Made by a program: the position numbers and the translations under genes. From contig PYIU01000011.1 of assembly GCA_003415625.1 (NCBI GenBank), positions 2,369,001 through 2,433,000 of the forward strand: a stretch of 64,000 nucleotides of DNA, read 5' to 3'. Below, one piece after another: positions 43,704-56,013 of the stretch. Every line of letters begins with the position of its first letter. Position 1 is the stretch's first letter. The notes below the pieces were generated by a model. That model had not been told where the DNA came from, ran no database searches, and was given only the letters and a program-made list of their open reading frames with translations. Origin of the DNA: Aquanectria penicillioides (lineage: Eukaryota > Ascomycota > Sordariomycetes > Hypocreales > Nectriaceae).

Positions 43704-46700
43704 TCAGCATCCAATGCCTTGGAACATAGAAAGCAGTGACTCGTTTGCAGGTATTTTCGTCATCACTTCATGGAAAACTGGACATAAACTGGCAGCAAGC
43801 TCTCTTGACCAACCCTCCGTCTCGTCACCAAAGAACGCAGGGATAATTACAAAGAGAACCTTGATGCCGGATTCCATCCTATCATCAACCCCCCGAGACC
43901 CATCAAATGAATGAGTTGAAATTCTTGGTTCACTTGCAGCGAGGAACGCGGCATCCACAAGTCGGTACTTAAACCGTGCATTTAGATGTCTTTGGTTGTG
44001 GTCTCCCTTCGGCAATGCCAAGCCCGAGCTTGCAGACCGCGATAGTATTCTTTCCAGCGACTTGTGTAAACCAAAGAGAGAGTAGAAGATGATAAGCTGC
44101 TGCATGCTCGAGTAGTTGGGGTCAATGAATCGGGATACCTGTGCAGACTCATGTTGAAACTCAGCAATACGCAAAAGGGCATCGAATTTCTCATTCTTGG
44201 TAAGTTGCAAAAGAGCCATTTCCATAAATTCGTCTACAGTTGCCTCTCTGTTTGATTCTGCCAGCTTTCCGTGGTGTATGAGATACTGGAGTGAAAAGGC
44301 CTCGCCGAGACCGCCGATGTTGGCAGAGAAGCTGGTTAGAGAGTGTGCCGCGACACGAAGCAGAAGCCTGTTGTTAGGCTCCTGATGGGATTTATCAATG
44401 TGCTCGCACAAGATTTTCTGGCCCTGCCCTTCCTTGAAGAACATTTTGGTAGTTTGGTGCAAAAATTGAACGCATTTGGCAGGCGGTTGCGCTTCAAGAA
44501 GCCCACAAGATATGGTATGAAGCCGGTATTCAAGTTGACGATTAGAATGATACGACAGATCAGCAGGGACCTTTCCAGAGGCGAGATAAGTGGTCGAGTA
44601 CAGAAGAGCAGTTAAATGAAGTGGTGGAGATGCCGCTTCGACCAACTGAAACACAATATACCTCTCGAGATGCACATCTCTGATTCTACCGAGAAGAGAT
44701 CCCGCTCGTCTCCTTGACCTAGTGATGGCACGGATGTAGAGGGCAGATAGCTCGTCTGGGATGGTTGATAAAAGCTCTTCCATTTCAGAAACTGTATCGC
44801 CCGCTTGAATACCCTCAACTATTTCTTCAATTACAAGTTTTATCCAGAGAAAAACTCCTTTTGCTCTCTGGATGATGGAATCAACAAGGCTTTGGACCGC
44901 AGCTGCGCCAGACTCCAAGAACAAATCATCTGTGTCTTCTTGAATGCGCGTCTCTGCGTAGTGTCTGATGTCGCTGGCCGTATGCTCATGGATAACGAAG
45001 CCAGGGTAGTCACCGAACTTTGTTCGAAAAAGATTTTCAGGTCGAGACGCTATGCAAAGGCGGAGCTTTATGAAAGGATTGTCCGAAAGTGTTTCTATCT
45101 TGGCAATTGTTGATACCAACGCTTGTTGAGGTCCTTCATGCTCATCCAGAGCGTCGACAAAAGCACATATATTCAGTTGGAAGTCTAACCGATCGCGAAT
45201 TGAGAAGAATGTTTCCACCAGTTTGTTGACATTCCAGGTGGTTTGAGCTTTATGGTCCGACGAACCTGACCCGCTCGTTTGACTTTGGTCGCCAGAAAGC
45301 GTCACGTAGACAGGGTAGACATACGGGAAAATATCCGGTCGAAGTGTCAAGAGTTTGTGTAGCATCACCAAAAGAAATCCTTCAAGTGACTTCTGGCTTG
45401 TTGTTCCCCGGTCATGAAAGAAATGGCTCAACATAACCCATGGGTTTTCGTCGAATTCTGAGAGGAAACTCTGAGTCTTTTGGTGCTTAATCGCGAACTT
45501 CATGGCTGTTGACTTTCCGCTGGCCGGCCGACCTTGAATCCAGAAGATGTTACGCTCTTCGTAACCGCTGAGAAATTCTTCGAAACCAACCTTGCCCTGA
45601 AATATCCATTGAAAAGTTCCTTCAAAGGCATCCTCCACTGTCGCAAAGCGATGGTCGGCTTCTAGAATGTTGAGAGACTTGAGCAAATCTTGATATTCTC
45701 TTGTGAGCACACCATCAGCAAGTCCATCCCCACCATATCGTTTATCTTTGCTTAAAATCCCATGTAACCATCGAATAAGAACTGCCGTGATGCGTTGAAA
45801 TTTTAGGTCTTCAATAGAATTTATCTTCACCATGCCTCGGTGGTTCGCGTGAAGAAAACTTTGTGTTTCATTTGCGAGGCCCATGGATGAAGAGGCTTCG
45901 GGAACAACCATAACACCTCTTGATGGCAACTCTTCCTGAAAGGAATGGAGCAGCAGTTCCCCATTCCCGGCCATTCCAGTGAAGGTGCTGTTGAGGCGAT
46001 CGAGGTGCTCTGAGTTTTGCTCAATAAAACCAAGAATATCGCGTAAGGGATTTCTTAAAATACTGGCAAACATCTTGCCCAACGATGCAATTTTACAACC
46101 GTGGTGTGGCGTACCAATAAACATCACACCTTTCGTGGATTGGAAGATGTGACCGAGAGTATCATGATATGCTTTGGACGAAGTCAGTGCGTCTTTGACC
46201 AAAACCCCACCCAGGCTATGGGCAATAAAAATGATAGGCTTAGTTCGCGAATAGTTGGAATGTCGGAGCCCGGAAAGATCATCCAACAATGTTTTCGAGT
46301 GCCCGAGTAAAGTCGCGTGAGACCCAGAAGTTGGGATTAAATTTTTCTTGACATCATAACCCCATGTCAAGATGCGAGCTCGTGGGAACAGCCTAGGAAG
46401 CAAGTCACCCGGCCAAAAAATCTTTTCTTCTTCATTTTCACAAGTTTCTGTGCGGTGAATGCTATCTTCATTGTCCTCTAGGTTAGAGTCGTCTTCATCC
46501 TTGCCTTCAACACTACTCGTTTCCTTGGCTTTCGTCGTCCATGTCTTCAACGCATGACCCATAAGCCCATGCACGAACACAATGCTATACAAGGATGGGT
46601 AAGAATTTGACGGACGAGTTTTGAAAGTATTCAGGTTACTAACTCGACTGTGTGATTCTCCCTCGGGCCCGAAGGACTGCTGTCCATCGGCTTGTAGACG

Positions 46701-46762
46701 ACGCTGGGTCCGATTTCATTGACCCTGTCGCCCCAATTTTTCTGCTTTTTGGCAGCTAACAT
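43704..46762 (-). CDS. Fungal NLR: alpha/beta-hydrolase (SesB-like lipase) plus NACHT NTPase, 999 aa
   Basis: Exon 1 46762-46644, intron 46643-46585, exon 2 46584-43704; 3000 nt in frame. Starting at the ATG at 46762 adds about 37 residues before the hydrolase. Residues ~40-290 form an alpha/beta hydrolase with IVFVHGLMGH, nucleophile elbow AHSLGG (Ser near 163) and FIGTPHHG. The middle is a NACHT NTPase: Walker A GRPASGKST (about 392-400), Walker B FVDALDEHEG (about 517), and an ASRPE sensor-like block. The C-terminal ~400 residues are helical, without WD, ANK or TPR repeats I can recognise. SesB-type lipase-NACHT proteins belong to the fungal NLR repertoire involved in non-self recognition and regulated cell death. 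A relic of a paralogue lies at 37.5 kb. It is 524 bp downstream of the oxidosqualene cyclase, on the same strand. Confidence 0.9.
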
Positions 46763-47286
46763 CTTGAGTATTAGTGACTCACAAAAGTGTTAAAGTTATG
46801 AAAGATTCTTAATGTAACTTCGACTATGATGCTGCAATATGTCAAACATAAGTGTTGAGGTTGTATGCTGATGATCTGGTGGCCTGGTCTTCCCTCCCGC
46901 TGAGGAAAATAACTCCACCACATGTGACACCTCAGAGTCTCAGGGCGGTGTGAGATGGCGATAACCAAGGTCGACTTTGATGCTACTGGTCAGATAGAAT
47001 GACTAAGTATGGCAGCTGAGGATATTGTGGTTGGTAGAGGAATCAGGCTGCCATTGGCATTGATCAATGTCTAAGAATTGAAACTCCAAAGAAAACGCTG
47101 CCTGCAAAAATTGGATAGAAAATATTAACATAATCAGATCTAACACATCATTCATATAACTCCTTGACAGTATTTCTTGACCGCCATCATCGCTATTCCG
47201 CGACCACCATGAGGAGTTCACATCAAAGTATGGCATTTGTAAAATTCTATCGCAAAAGGTGTGTCCGACCAAATTTAGAACAAAAT
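46763..47286. other. Intergenic between NLR and oxidosqualene cyclase
   Basis: Contains the NLR promoter; no further coding signal. Confidence 0.4.
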
Positions 47287-49707
47287 TTATCGGGTAGTGC
47301 TACTCAGAGATCCGTCATTTTCATGACCCATAGGATTTATCTTCAATCCCGAATACTTAGCAAACATACCCAAGGCCTTCAGGGTAAAGCTAAATTTATA
47401 GTTGGGGTATGAAAATGTGCAAAAATTGTGAAACGCGCCAGGAATAGCTTCGTCTAACCATTCCCCATTCTCTTGCTGCCGATTCATAAGGAGCTGAACT
47501 CCTTTTTGCAGTGGATTCAGATCAGGATATTGGGCTTCCATCAAACCAATGAGTGCCCACGCCGTTTGGATAACGAGCGATCCAGCAGGGTCTTCGTGAT
47601 ATTCCACTGCTGTGCAAGACTAGATCAGGTGTAAGACAACATTCCTCTGGAGAATTTATGTGGGGAATTACCTCGAAACTTTCGGACCATCCTCCATCCT
47701 CACGTTGCTTTGATATGAGGAACTCGCATGCCCTTCTTGAGCATCCACTGTTTGCGTAAGTTTCTCCAACAGTTGCTAAACTTTCGAGGGCAAACATCGT
47801 CCCGTATGTGAAGCAAATGCCCCAGTTTCCGTACCAGCTGCCATCTGGCCGTTGATTTTGTTTAATCCATTTCATAGCTCGTTGTACAAACTCCGTGATT
47901 TCTCTCTCTCTGTATTCAGGCCAGTATTTTCGGAAGAGGTTCAACGCAGTCACGCATGATGTCGTACACTCGGGATAGTCATATTCAACCATGACATGAC
48001 CAAACATTTCCGATATGTTTAGGTTCTCCAGGAATTCTGACCCTCTCCGGGACTCAAACGCTGATACGCCTCCAGTGCTGTTTTGATACAGTAAAATGGA
48101 GTCGATTGCATCAAAGATTCGCTGGTCAGTAAATATCTGAGGAAAATCCTCCGTCTTCAGGAGTAATATCACAGCCTTCAAGACCTCTGCGATGCAATCA
48201 CTGACGGGGTATCCTTGGGTCTTATTACTGAAGGCCCAGCTACCTTTACGGTGTTGTCGATAGCACTTTTCCTGTGACTGACAATTTTCCCGGATTTGCT
48301 GGTTTTCTAGATAGTGGAAAGCCTTCAAAAGCATGTCCCGCCATTTCTTTTCGTGCTGTAAGCCACAGTGCCATGCTGCTTGCACCACGAAGGCCGTATC
48401 CCAGCACTGGCTGCCGTTGGTGCTGTTGATTAACATTCCCTTGGGAGTCATCCATAGGAATTCATGAAGCCGTTCAATATGTCGCTTAAAGCTTGATGAA
48501 TCTGGTCCATCCCGGAAATAACAGATTATTGTATTCATTGGCGCATCAGTTGCTGCCATGTCGAGGTAATCCGTATTTGCGTCGTGCATGTCGATAAGCT
48601 CGCTCAGCCGAGACTCAGCCCTGTTTTTAATGAGGTTAAGCTGGAAATAAGGCTTCCAAATGTTTACAACAAACCAGTTCGCGCGATCCATGAGCCAGGT
48701 CCTGGGTTGGTGGTAATCAGCCTGGGCAACGCTATTTCTGTGTCCCTTCCAATCGATAGTGTGAAAGGGTTGTACCAGTACCTCCTCTCTTAGGGATTGG
48801 ATAATGGGACTTTCTTTGCACTTCCACCCTTTGGAGCCGAGATAGCTCATTGACTGAGATACACATCGCGTCTCAGCATACAACCTCCGAGGATGAACAG
48901 GCGACCATTCTGGCAATAGCCACAGCTCGGGTGGAACAGGGTTAACAATGTCCCATTCCAAAACACCAAGAATCGTCAGCCAGAACTTTCCCCAGACTGA
49001 GGAGTAAATGGCGCCTCCATTTTGGCGGACAAATTCTCGAGCTTTTACGAGAACAGAGTGATCAGGTTCCATGCCCAGAAGTCGCAGAACACAATAATTC
49101 ATAGATGTGCTGCATACGGTACTATGTCCACTCGTGTGAAGTCCCCAGCCTCCTTCGGGATTAGCTTGATGAACGAAGTAACTCTTGATCTCAGTGGCGA
49201 TGGGATCTGGGATGGATGTGTTTGTCACGAAAAATGCGATGATGATTCCAGCAGAAAACACCAATGGACCACCGCTTTCGCAACCCCAATGACCAGATGG
49301 AAGTTGTAGTTTCTCGAAAAATGCGAATCCATTATGGGCAGTATCTATTGGCGAAACAGCGGACGGGAGAATGGGAAGACCCTAATGAGGACTGATATAA
49401 GCTTCTACCCACTTTGCTGACATCGAAAGAGATTTAATACCAAGGGTAAATTCAAAAAGTATTTTTCCGCATAGCTTTGAGGCAAAGCCTTAGCATCACT
49501 CTCGTTCTCAAGATAATGCCAGCTGTGGCAACTGTCGTTATCCCTCAAGCGCCATCTGGTGTAGTCTGTCTTTTCAGTTTGCGCAGGTCCGGCTGGGGCC
49601 GTGTTCCCGATATCAGGGGCAACTTGCTTCTCGGTGGCCTCCATTGATGCCCAGAGCTGTGCAAGGAATTTGGTCGAAGATGAAAGGATTAGTAACAAGA
49701 TGGCCAC
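47287..49707 (-). CDS. Oxidosqualene cyclase family (secondary-metabolism type, lanosterol/protostadienol-synthase-like), 748 aa
   Basis: Exons 49644-49441 (or from ATG 49707), 49381-47672 and 47619-47287; introns 49440-49382 and 47671-47620; 2247 nt in frame. I favour ATG 49644, because the conserved TDYTRWRL start of OSCs follows at a normal distance; the upstream ATG would add a hydrophobic leader. Catalytic Asp lies in SDCIAEV (near residue 463, the place of human D455 in DCTAE). Several QW repeats are visible (GGWGLH, GSWYGNWG, DGGWSESFE, GEWLDE). The reaction would be protonation and cyclisation of 2,3-oxidosqualene to a triterpene, on ER or lipid membranes. A primary-metabolism Erg7 is expected elsewhere in the genome; the context (P450 head-to-head) suggests a specialised triterpenoid pathway. 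Confidence 0.9.
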
Positions 49708-50912
49708 AGAAATGATGGGGTAAAAGGATTGGAAGGTGTCATATATTCCTGAGCTGGAGCTAAGCTGACTGTGTCACCCTTCACACTGCCTCAAGAATTC
49801 CACATTGGGCCAAATCAGCTTATCATGAGGGATATCGAGGTCACTGACTAGGACAGGCCAATCTAATCTCACTCGAGGCAGGGAGATATCAATAGATCGA
49901 CACGGGAGGCCCGGTTTCATGCATCCAAAGCTGATAAGTGGGGATACAAGCATTCAATTTGCCCCATAGCACTCCATGAAGAAGTCTCCAAATACGACGC
50001 AGTCGTCCACGTCAGAGTGGCTGCTTGCATGTGATTCCGTCATCCGGCCAATGTGTGCGGCCGATAAAAGCAGATATAAGTTACATGCTCAGCACTGTTT
50101 AACTTTATATGTATCACTCAAAATCCTTCAATCGGCACCACTCGGCGGCGCTCTGTCGTATGCAAGAGCCAATCAAACCTACCTGATTTGCCCTCGTCTA
50201 TAAGCGAGCTCTTGACAAGGTGGCGTTGACAGGTGGCCCCATGCAGTCATCTAGGCAAAATTTCACAGCTCTTGGTTGCATTAACCCGTCTGGCTCTCCA
50301 CTCAGTGGGTCTGATGGGATTGTTTCACCGATGCGAGGGACGCAGGATTATAACTCTATCTTTGAGAGCAGCTTCACTCTTGAGAGGCTGTCGAAGTCTC
50401 TCTACTCCCTATATCCATGATGTAGTGCTATGATTTCCTTCTTACACCAATAAAGAACGAAATGTCGCAGAATCTATTGAAAATCTGGCAAAGAAAATTC
50501 TACTGTCCAGTAAAAGCATGCATCACAATGCAAGAGTCAGCTACTATTCCCAAGATGGGCCTCGGTTGGATCAAGTGGAGGTAACGGTAAGCAGAAAAGC
50601 CCCGCCTACCGTCGCCTTTTCAGGCAGCCCAGAACTCGATAATGCCTCGCAAAGTGAGACCTACCCATGCATCCTACCAATAACTTTTCGTTAATGCATG
50701 GGCTGAAAAGAAACACAATGATTGCTACTGTGTCTCCTTCCCTGCAATATCAAAGCTAAATCTTCCACGTGCATTAATTACTATTCATGTCAAAGGGACT
50801 TTGCCCCATGACGATTTAAATCCCGTTTTCACTTACTCGTCCTAGTGCAGATTTTTTTTAACACGGGGCCTGAATACACCAACATCTTGGATGAAGAGAA
50901 ATCTGTGGGAAA
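49708..50912. promoter_or_regulatory. Divergent intergenic region between the cyclase and P450 genes
   Basis: 1.2 kb shared upstream region of two head-to-head genes likely in one pathway. No ORF supported. A common regulator could act here, but I cannot define a motif. Confidence 0.45.
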
Positions 50913-52727
50913 ATGGGTTTCGTCTTGGCCATCATCGAAGCAGTAAAAGGGCGACCCAACACCGTTGTTCTCGTCTTTTTTGGTGTCTTATTCTTGTCTT
51001 CCGCTAGAACGCTTTTCACTCGTCTATTTCCTCCTACAGGCGCCCCGAGTTTCCTTAAAGGGTTAAGTTCTCGGCAGTTTGCTACGTCCCGAGCGGAATA
51101 CCTTCAGAAGGGAAAGCAACAGAGCCAAGGTGGCCAATTCAGCTTCTGGCACGGCAACAACCATGTGGTTGCCATCTCTGGCAATGATGAACGATCCACT
51201 TACCTCACCTCGCGAGGGCTAGATTCTACATCGGGGTACGTTGCAAGCAATTTGGACCATAGATTCTCATTTGACAGATTAAAACGTCACGTCTAAACTG
51301 CGAATAGATTCCTAGCCCTCCTTGGCAGCTTTCTAAAAGTCGACACCTTGACAAATAGCTATATACGCCTGCTCCTCCTCATCTTCAAACGCTGTACGCA
51401 AGATGAGCACATGACAAAGAATCTGCATCACCTTATTTCCGACAGCTTTCAATGTGTTAGTAATGTTAGAAAGATGGGAATAATTGACCCAGTCGATGGT
51501 ATGGCACGTCTCACATACCAGCTCACTCATCGCATGGTGGGAACACACGGTATCGCTGGCAACCCAGACCTGCTAGACAAAACCAGGGCGTTCTATGCGG
51601 GTGTGGAAGAAAACGGTCTCATTGATGTATGGTTCCCACTGGTTCCAACTCCATCAAGGTTGAAAAAGCTTTGGGGATATACGCAATTGCATCTATCAAT
51701 TAAGAATATCGTGAAACATCGACGCGATACCGGAATCAAAGAAGACGACGCGATGCAAATGATGATTGATCAGGGTTGTAGCGATCAAATTATATCTTTG
51801 GTAAGTTATCGAGCAGGAAGAATTGTGCAAGCTACATCTCATTAACCTCTGTTTTCTAGGGAATTATTGGGGCCCTCGTCGCTGGGGTATTCAATACCAG
51901 CATAGGCATGGCATGGAACCTTTGTTTTCTTGCTCAAGAACGAAGCTGGTTGGCTAAAGTACAGCATGAGCTAGATTCAGTTATCAAAAAGCATCGGCAA
52001 TCCGAGAAAGAGGGCGTGGTCGACATCCTTCAGCATCTTACTCTTAAAAATTGGGAAACAGAGTTTCCTCTTCTGGAACTGTCAATTCGGGAAACTCTCA
52101 GGTTTACAATGGCAGGTACAATTGTTCGAAAGAACATTGGCGACAAAGATGTACCCATCGGGGATACAGGCTTCGTCATTCCCAGAAATAGCCTCGCGGT
52201 GAGTAATGTTCTTGGGGTTACGAACTCAAAGGGTCAATGACGGTTGCTGAAACAGGACGGCTTCAAGGTTTATGCATCTGCAGATGCCCACATGAATGCG
52301 GAAATCTATAAAGACCCTCTGAAATGGGACCCAAGCCGACACAATGAAGCTAGATCAGAGGGAGCAGACATTCCACATTCATTTTTGGGCTGGGGTTCAG
52401 GAAACCATCCATGCCGTAAGTATTACTGCGCTAGATTATAGTGAGAACAGTGTGCTAACAAGGCGGTGATTGCACCAGCGGCCATGAGGGTAAATACTAT
52501 TAGATTAAGAGATTATTTCGATAGAGGAAGCTGACAAAATCTAGTTTGCCAAATTAAACATTGTAGTTCCCACGGTGATGTTGTTGGCGTATTACAATGT
52601 CGAAATGTGCGACAAGATGGGAGACCCAACAACAAAACCACTGCCAAGGCTGCAACTAAACCGGGTTGGAGCAGGCCGGCCTAGCGAACAGGTGCATATG
52701 AAATTTCAACTTAGGGTTATAATGTAA
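50913..52727 (+). CDS. Cytochrome P450 monooxygenase with an 11-nt microexon, 502 aa
   Basis: Six exons: 50913-51235, 51308-51800, 51860-52198, 52256-52415, 52479-52489 and 52545-52727; 1509 nt in frame. Visible features: N-terminal membrane anchor (about 15-36), I-helix A-G-V-F-N-T-S (the GxDTT-like site), K-helix ETLR, PxxWDPSR meander, and heme loop F-L-G-W-G-S-G-N-H-P-C-P-A-M-R with the Cys ligand. Ala replaces the usual Gly two residues after the Cys. The microexon 52479-52489 codes for P-A-M-R just after the heme Cys, and the frame and motif both need it. It lies head-to-head with the oxidosqualene cyclase, so a tailoring role on the triterpene is likely but inferred. The substrate is unknown. 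Confidence 0.87.
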
Positions 52728-53689
52728 CAAGGATCAATGTCCAAGTCAAGAGTGAGATAGCGGCTGGTTGCTCCCGGTTTGGCGTTCGATGTGATTCTGC
52801 CGCAGGAGCCATCGTGCGACCACAGCAAAAGGTCTTTATTTAAACGTTCAATCCAAGTTTGCGAAGAACCGCCTAAACCCAAAATACAAAGAGCCTCATC
52901 CTATTTTCTTCACATTCTTTCGTCTTCTCAATTTGGAGCCTGAAGAAATCGAGGTACCCCCTCCCCATCACCCTCCATTCATCATCTTCCATCTGGTCAA
53001 CAGAACATTGTCAGGCAAGACTTAATTACTCATTGGGAATGTCAAGCAACTACATCGACATCGAATTAATTGAGTGCTCTTCGCCTAGGACCGCTTGCCC
53101 CAAGCGAACAAAGTATTAATTCAACTTGTGTAGGGTAAGTTTATAGTTGTTGACACTACTCGGCAACGCCACGTACGTACGTCGCACACTGCTTGTTCGC
53201 AGGCATGTTCCGAGGGCTCACAGTGGACTGACTTTTATCTAAGCCACTTATTTCAAGGCTATTACGCAAAAGCAAAGGTATTGATTAACCCCACTACCCA
53301 ATCCTTTGTTAAAATTATCCAACCTGGCCGTGAGCTCGGTCACTGAGCTGTAGGGTTGCAAAGCTGCCGCCCGGTCATACCATTGGCTTGCTCGGCATTC
53401 GAGGAATCGCTGTGCCACAGGGTAGGCCCCGTAATGCTACGCAGACACCGGGAATTGACATCCAATGTCAACGACAAAATATGTTCCTTGAATAGCTGGG
53501 GTTAATCATGGTACCCTCATCTGAAGTGGCAATCGCTGTAGTGATATAGTCGTAGCGAGATGAGGCTGAGAGCAGGGGGAAATGGACAGGCTTGCGAATG
53601 TCAACTTAGAAACAGGTCTCTATCCTCACATGTTTGCTCCATTGGGGATTAAAATGATCACAAGAGACAAACCCGAGCTAGGCTACTAT
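52728..53689. other. Intergenic
   Basis: No gene supported; separates the intact P450 from a decayed carboxypeptidase. Confidence 0.4.
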
Positions 53690-55460
53690 CTGTGAGACAA
53701 CACCCGGAGTCAAGACATGGAGTGGCTACATATCTATGCCTGGAAGTCAGCTACTTGGGCAGTGGTCCAGGTTACACCTCTTTCGACAGCATGTCTGCAT
53801 TCCCCTGTATCATCAACGAGGACGCAAACGGTACTACCAACAATCCATTCTCCTGCAACAACAATGTCAACATGCTATACGTGGACAATCCTGCTGGTGC
53901 CGGCTACTCATATGTGGCAGCCCAGAATGGCACGTTCGATATCCTGACTTATACTTATACGTTCACACCTCATGAAGATGGAGACGCCATGCCCGAGACG
54001 CATTGCAACGACCTTGGCAGCCAAGCTGGATCCTACCCCCATCAAGAAAACCATGAACACTACCGCGCAAACGGCGCGAGTCGGGTAGCAGTTTGCACAC
54101 ATATTCTTCCAAGAGTACGTAGAAATAATTCTTTTGAACTCGGGCTGGTAATAGGTTGACCTCTGATCACAGATTTCCCGAGAAGCCTACTAAGAAAGAT
54201 GAAATTTCAATATGGGGAACATCGGTATGTCTGCTATTTGGTGAAAATGAAGCTTTGGCGTGCTTGGATAATCCTTGATCCCTCACAGTTCGGCGGCATC
54301 TGGGCCCCAGCATTCTCTCCCACTTCATCACTCAGAATGACCTTGTGTCGAGCAACTGTCACCTTCATACGAAGGCCACAATTCTCCCACTTGGGACTCT
54401 GGGTATCGGTGACGGCTGCGTCGATTTCAAGACCATGGCGCAAAGTTACCCTAGCATGGCCTACAACAATACCTACGGCATCCAAGTGCTTAATGAAAGT
54501 ATTTATGAGGCTGCTACGTACAATGTGGCAGCTCCTGGGACTGGCTACCCGACTTGACCGATAACTGCAGAGCTCTCGCCGCAGCAAGCGATCCTACAGG
54601 CCAAGGAACCAACGAAACTGTGAACACCGCGTGTCTAGCAGCGAGAGAGATATGTTGGGAGTATTTTCAAGGAGCCTAGAGCACTTATTCAACCGTGAGT
54701 CTGCAGATTTGCGTCTTGTTTATACCGCTGTCTTAAAGTGGTATCACTAATCGAATCCATCCACATAGGATTCAAGATTCGACCTCGCCCAGATTGCGTT
54801 GTTGGATGATGTAACCGAATACTTTACAGGATTCGTTAGTCAGGGCTGGGTGCAAGAAGATCTCGGGCCGCGCATCAACTTCACGGCTGAGGCTCGCAAG
54901 TACGAGGTCACTATGTTCACACAACCGGCGATCCGATGACCAGCGACATATCTGCTATGGAGCACGTCCTGAACAGTGGGCTCAACATCGCTCTCACGTT
55001 CGGAGACCGTGACTAGGCTTGCAACTTTGAGTTTTCCTGGCCACTTCCCATCAATTGAACAGTTTGCCAAATATCCACAAGTAGAAACGGGCTAAGATTG
55101 AAAAGGCATTGGTGGCGAGGCCGTCTCGTCTCGTCTTATCCTGCCGCCGATTTCTTCCGCGAGGCTGGCTATACTAGCATTATTACTAACTCATCGTACA
55201 ACGGCGGGGTTGTTCGTCAGCATGGAAAATTTTCCGTTTCGCGCGTTTTCGACGTGCCGCATGCCGTAGGTGCCGGACAAGTCGAGACAGTGGCAAGCAT
55301 CTTTGAGCGCGCAATACTTGGACATGACGTGGCGACGGGCCAAGTTCAAGTTGACGACTTTTATATTATAGCACCCAGGGTCTGACTAGCAACTGGTGCT
55401 GGAACAAGATCCCGCCAGCTGAGGAGAACCTGTGCTTCATCTGCACAGCCCAAGATTAGT
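53690..55460 (+). pseudogene. Decayed serine carboxypeptidase (peptidase family S10)
   Basis: Fragments in changing frames follow the S10 order. First G-P-G-Y-T-S-F-D-S-M and Y-V-D-N-P-A-G-A-G-Y-S-Y (about 53760-53925). Then I-S-I-W-G-T-S joined over an intron-like gap (about 54225-54290) to F-G-G-I-W-A-P, which holds the catalytic-Ser region. Then P-L-G-T-L-G-I-G-D-G-C-V-D (about 54385), A-L-L-D-D-V-T-E-Y-F-T-G-F (about 54800) and a C-terminal part full of stops. At least three frameshifts and several stops occur, and the catalytic Asp and His regions are not readable. Family members are secreted or vacuolar exopeptidases. This copy cannot make a functional enzyme. Confidence 0.8.
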
Positions 55461-56013
55461 GCAGTGACGAGCAGAAACTTGCATTGGCTGATGGCTGCGC
55501 CGTAGTGGAGAACTCTACAATTGTGAGCCCAGGGAGTTGAAGTTAACGGAAATGGTGATTGTGGATGGAACACAGGAATAGTGCAATAAATAGTACAAGA
55601 TTAATGATTGAGGCCGTTTGGTGTCGTCTTTTGCATTTTGGTGTGAGAGGATTGGCCACCTATCAGGGGAGCATAATGAGCTGGGTAGAGGATAGAGAGA
55701 AAGCCGCCAAGCAATTGAAAAAAGAATACAGGCTGGGAAGATAGCCTGACTGTAAGGTTTTCGTGTCTCCTCAGAGGTTCTCCCGACTGTTGACCGGAAA
55801 CTCGTCAATGCTTGCCAAACACCACAACAGTCTCATAAAATTAATTAAGAATCATCACTGTCTCTTAGTTCGTAATATATAGGCTGTATTACAGCTGAAA
55901 TTATAGTGGCGTCCAAGGCATAATGAGTTCTGGAAGTCAGAGGCTGATGCCATTTTACATCTTCACAGTCTATCTGATCATGCTGAAACTCAAGTACCAC
56001 AAGGCACAATTAA
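55461..56013. other. Intergenic between two pseudogenes
   Basis: No coding signal. Confidence 0.35.
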
